A stretch of 64,000 nt of DNA, from positions 2,792,855-2,856,854 of the forward strand of contig NZ_CP132480.1 in the NCBI RefSeq assembly GCF_030770395.1. The letters run 5' to 3'. A program made the translations under genes and the position numbers. The notes beneath the pieces were generated by a model, which was not told the origin of the DNA, did not search any database, and saw only the letters and a program-made list of their open reading frames with translations. This DNA is from Telluria beijingensis. Its GTDB lineage: Bacteria; Pseudomonadota; Gammaproteobacteria; Burkholderiales; Burkholderiaceae_D. Positions 61,756 to 64,000 of this stretch are shown piece by piece. Position 1 is the first letter of the stretch. Each line of letters begins with the position of its first letter.

Positions 61756-62127
61756 CTAGCCGGAACGGGGCCTGCCGTCCGCGGCGGCGATCATGCGGTC
61801 CTTGAGCTCGACCTCGCCGCAGTAGAACAGCACGGCCGAGCCCAGGCAGGCCAGCACGTTCCAGCCGAGCAGCAGGCTGCCGATGCACACCACCGCGGCC
61901 CCCAGTGCGAGCCGGATCGCGAAGGTGCGGCGCGCCATGCCGAACACCAGGGGGCTGTACGGCCGCTGGTGGAAGAACACCACGAACAGCAGCCAGTAGG
62001 GAATCGCATACACGAAGTACAGCAGCGCGCCGATGCCGAGCGCGAAACCGGCGTAGGGGATGCGAAACGCCAGCATCCCGCCGACGCCGATCGCCAGCCA
62101 ATAGACAAGCAGGTTCCGGTACTGCAC
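61756..62127 (-). CDS. Small hypothetical membrane protein (123 aa)
   Basis: Four hydrophobic helices (about 8-22, 26-42, 44-53 and 72-105) with few charges between: AIGVGGMLAFRIPYAGFALG, YFVYAIPYWLLFVVFF and AVVCIGSLLLGWNVLACLGS. No family is recognised. Start ATG 62127 is preceded by GGGAGAG. It is alone between the DUF885 gene and the divergent transporter gene and may share its promoter region. Confidence 0.72.
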   Translation of the reverse strand: MQYRNLLVYWLAIGVGGMLAFRIPYAGFALGIGALLYFVYAIPYWLLFVVFFHQRPYSPLVFGMARRTFAIRLALGAAVVCIGSLLLGWNVLACLGSAVLFYCGEVELKDRMIAAADGRPRSG

Positions 62128-62240
62128 ACGCTCTCCCGATCAGTCACGCAATGGCCGGCATCTTACAGCATGGCTTTCGGATGACCATGGCGCGCTACGT
62201 ATAATGGCCATCCTTCCATCGACGAGAATGACCGCGCGGC

Positions 62241-63206
62241 ATGCAGACTATCAGGGACAGGCTGGAGAACGGCCAGGCAGGCATCTATTTCTGCGCCGTG
62301 GCGCTGGCGCTGCTCGCGGCTTGGTTGGTACCTGGGACCACGGCGCTGGAAGCGGCGGTGAACCCGGCGCTGGCCTTCATGCTGTTCGTGACCTTCCTGC
62401 AAGTGCCGCTGGCCGAGCTGGGACGGGCATTCACGCAGACCCGCTTCCTGGCCGCGCTGCTGGCGACCAACTTCATCGCGATTCCGCTGCTGGTCGCCGC
62501 CCTGCTGCCGTTCGTGTCCAACGATCCGCTGGTCCGGCTGGGCGTGTTGCTGGTGCTGCTGGCGCCCTGCATCGACTACGTGGTCACCTTCTCCCACCTC
62601 GGCCGCGCCGACGCGCGCCTGCTGCTGGCCGCGACGCCGGTGCTGCTGGTGGCGCAGATGCTGATGCTGCCGGTGTACCTGCGCTTCCTGCTGGGCGACG
62701 GCGCGGCCGGCCTGGTGCAGCCCGGTCCCTTCATCGATGCCTTCGTCTGGCTGATCGCCGTGCCGCTGCTGCTGGCGCTGGCGCTGCAGTCCTGGGCCGG
62801 GCGCAGCCAGGCCGGCGCACGCGCGTCGACCGTGCTCGGCCTGCTGCCGGTGCCGGCGACGGCGCTGGTGCTGTTCATCGTGGTGGCCTCGGTGCTGCCG
62901 CAGCTGGGCCAGGCCGGCAGCGCGGCGCTGGGCGTGGTGCCGGTGTATATCGCGTTCGCCGTGCTCGCCCCGCTGGCCGGCTGGCTCGTGGCGCGGCTGT
63001 TCCGACTCGAAGCGCCCGCCGGCCGAGCGGTCGCTTTCAGCAGCGCCACCCGCAACTCGCTGGTGGTGCTGCCGCTGGCGCTGGCCGTGCCGGGCGCGGT
63101 GCCGCTGCTGCCGGCGATCGTCGTGACCCAGACCCTGGTCGAACTGGTGGCGGAACTGGTATATGTGCGCGCCATCGCGCGGCTCGGAGAGCCGCCTGCC
63201 GCCTGA
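62241..63206 (+). CDS. Bile acid:sodium symporter/arsenite-efflux (ACR3-like) family transporter
   Basis: A 321-residue inner-membrane protein with nine to ten helices of the BART superfamily. Blocks: NPALAFMLFVTFLQVPLAEL (helix 2), LLVLLAPCIDYVVTFSHLGR, the cysteine-bearing region of helix 4 where ACR3 proteins have their functional Cys, and RAVAFSSATRNSLVVLPLAL (helix 9, SATRN). Family members export arsenite or import bile-acid-like anions. No arsR or arsC is beside it, so the cargo is unproved. Confidence 0.85.
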   Translation: MQTIRDRLENGQAGIYFCAVALALLAAWLVPGTTALEAAVNPALAFMLFVTFLQVPLAELGRAFTQTRFLAALLATNFIAIPLLVAALLPFVSNDPLVRLGVLLVLLAPCIDYVVTFSHLGRADARLLLAATPVLLVAQMLMLPVYLRFLLGDGAAGLVQPGPFIDAFVWLIAVPLLLALALQSWAGRSQAGARASTVLGLLPVPATALVLFIVVASVLPQLGQAGSAALGVVPVYIAFAVLAPLAGWLVARLFRLEAPAGRAVAFSSATRNSLVVLPLALAVPGAVPLLPAIVVTQTLVELVAELVYVRAIARLGEPPAA

Positions 63207-63310
63207 GTAGTACAGCCGAGGCGTTTGCCGAACGACTGGCCGGGATCAACAGCAAGGATTCCCGCAATGGCGCATCATATTTCCACACGGCAAACTCCGA
63301 TAGGGCCATC

Positions 63311-63781
63311 ATGGAAATCTCGCTCCCGGCAGAAACGACGACCGTCCGCCACGCCACAGCCGGCAACACCCGGCTGCTCCTGTGGAACCCACGCGCGGCG
63401 ACTTATTGGGGCTTGCTGCTCTCGCCTGCCTTCAGCGCCTATATCCATATGCGCAACTGGCAGACGCTCGGCCAGGAAGACCAGGCCGCGCAGGCGCGCA
63501 CCTGGCTGCGCATGGTAAGCGCAATCATTGTGGCAGCGTGCTTCTTGCCCGCTTTGGGCGGTATGCCGGGGCGCGATCTGGAACTGCCCTCGTCGATGAG
63601 CCTGGCCCTGCTGCTCGCCTGGCATTCCTGGGGCGGGCGCGGACAAGAGCGCTATATCGCCGCCATTATCGGGGGCGCATACGTCCGGCGCCCCCGGAGC
63701 GCAAAAATCTTCAGCGCACTGTGCATGTTCATCGCGTTTGTCGTCGCGATTGCCGCCTTCTCGATGACCGTCAGCCCTTGA
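63311..63781 (+). CDS. Hypothetical membrane protein (156 aa)
   Basis: A soluble N-terminus (about 30 residues) leads to three hydrophobic stretches: ATYWGLLLSPAFSAYIHMRN, MVSAIIVAACFLPALG and IFSALCMFIAFVVAIAAFS, with a basic loop between the last two. The W-N-P-R-A-x-x-Y-W-G-L-L-x-S-P-x-F segment and the NWQTLGQ motif are seen in small uncharacterised membrane proteins of proteobacteria. No function is known. ATG 63311 has only a weak AGGG before it. It follows the transporter gene by about 100 bases. Confidence 0.72.
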   Translation: MEISLPAETTTVRHATAGNTRLLLWNPRAATYWGLLLSPAFSAYIHMRNWQTLGQEDQAAQARTWLRMVSAIIVAACFLPALGGMPGRDLELPSSMSLALLLAWHSWGGRGQERYIAAIIGGAYVRRPRSAKIFSALCMFIAFVVAIAAFSMTVSP

Positions 63782-63782
63782 T

Positions 63783-64000
63783 CTACCCGGCGTCTGCCTG
63801 GATCGTCAATGTCTCCTGTTTGGCCGGACTCCAGCTGCGCGCCAGCCGCCAGTCGCGCGCCGCGCCTTCCACCACCACCTGCCAGTGGGTCGCCTCCAGC
63901 GCCGGCAAGTCAGCCGAGAAGCGCCCCTGGGCATCGGGCAGCGCCTCGAGCACAAGATCGCGCTCGGGCAGCGTCGGATGCGCCAGGCGGATGTGGAACG
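63783..64000 (-). CDS. FixH-like protein, C-terminal part only
   Basis: The window ends inside this gene; the last 72 codons before TAG are seen. The segment FHIRLAHPTLPERDLVLEAL, then PDAQGRFSADLPAL and WQVVVEGAARDWRLARSWSP fits the periplasmic end of FixH, a helper in building cbb3-type cytochrome oxidase. The call rests on a short C-terminal stretch. The remaining fix/cco genes would lie to the right of the window. Confidence 0.62.
   Translation of the reverse strand, partial: FHIRLAHPTLPERDLVLEALPDAQGRFSADLPALEATHWQVVVEGAARDWRLARSWSPAKQETLTIQADAG

Overview
The window is high-GC, gene-dense DNA with betaproteobacterial gene content. It most resembles the Oxalobacteraceae (Massilia/Telluria/Janthinobacterium relatives). 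The reasons are the HAMP-repeat hybrid kinase, the many GGDEF/EAL and hybrid-kinase genes, an Fnr with the E. coli-type cysteine spacing, and a salicylyl/aminobenzoyl-CoA hydroxylase cluster. The genus is inferred from content only. I saw no rRNA, tRNA, CRISPR array, transposase or prophage gene.

Layout. 0-1.5 kb: a quorum-sensing module in the order luxI (cut by the left edge), rsaL-like repressor on the opposite strand, luxR. 1.8-7.6 kb: a cytoplasmic hybrid histidine kinase with six near-identical 92-residue HAMP repeats and three receivers, followed by a degenerate CheR-like protein. 7.6-10.7 kb: glpD, then an HD-domain protein overlapping a sirtuin. 10.7-13.4 kb: a UvrD/Rep-type helicase gene flanked on both sides by a duplicated ~100-bp element carrying three DnaA-box-like 9-mers at identical spacing. 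13.4-17.0 kb: small zinc-ribbon protein, two-gene chromate transporter, an AT-rich orphan membrane protein and S-formylglutathione hydrolase. 17.1-20.6 kb: a tightly packed operon of phosphoribosyltransferase, a protein with LEA-like 11-residue repeats plus an SRPBCC domain, and an erythromycin-esterase-family protein, ending at a dispersed palindrome. 20.6-25.8 kb: diguanylate cyclase and a two-subunit molybdenum hydroxylase. 25.9-30.7 kb: a minus-strand operon for aerobic CoA-dependent aromatic breakdown (FAD hydroxylase/OYE fusion, enoyl-CoA hydratase, acyl-CoA dehydrogenase, RidA). 30.9-36.8 kb: an aminotransferase homologue lacking the catalytic lysine, translationally coupled to a hybrid kinase, then a GGDEF-EAL protein. 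36.9-47.8 kb: Na+/H+ antiporter, a 1020-residue DUF4214/Ig-like protein, topoisomerase IB, DUF4019 protein, nicotinate phosphoribosyltransferase, SET-domain methyltransferase, VOC protein and acyl-CoA synthetase. 47.9-56.0 kb: Fnr, AraC regulator, EamA exporter, a small lipoprotein, a MocR regulator divergent from a carboxymuconolactone-decarboxylase-family/azoreductase pair, and PBP1A. 56.0-64.0 kb: metallophosphoesterase, YCII-like protein, a Fur-box-controlled siderophore receptor, a DUF885 peptidase, a bile-acid/arsenite-type transporter, and the 3' end of a FixH-like gene at the right edge.

How it fits together. This is chromosomal housekeeping and accessory DNA rich in sensing (quorum sensing, c-di-GMP, three multi-domain kinases/cyclases), redox and aromatic metabolism. 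The points most worth a second look are the duplicated DnaA-box triplet around the helicase gene, the lysine-less aminotransferase fused by overlap to a sensor kinase, the LEA-like SRPBCC operon, and a hairpin that buries the Shine-Dalgarno of an EamA transporter gene. All starts and functions were read by eye; no database search was run.
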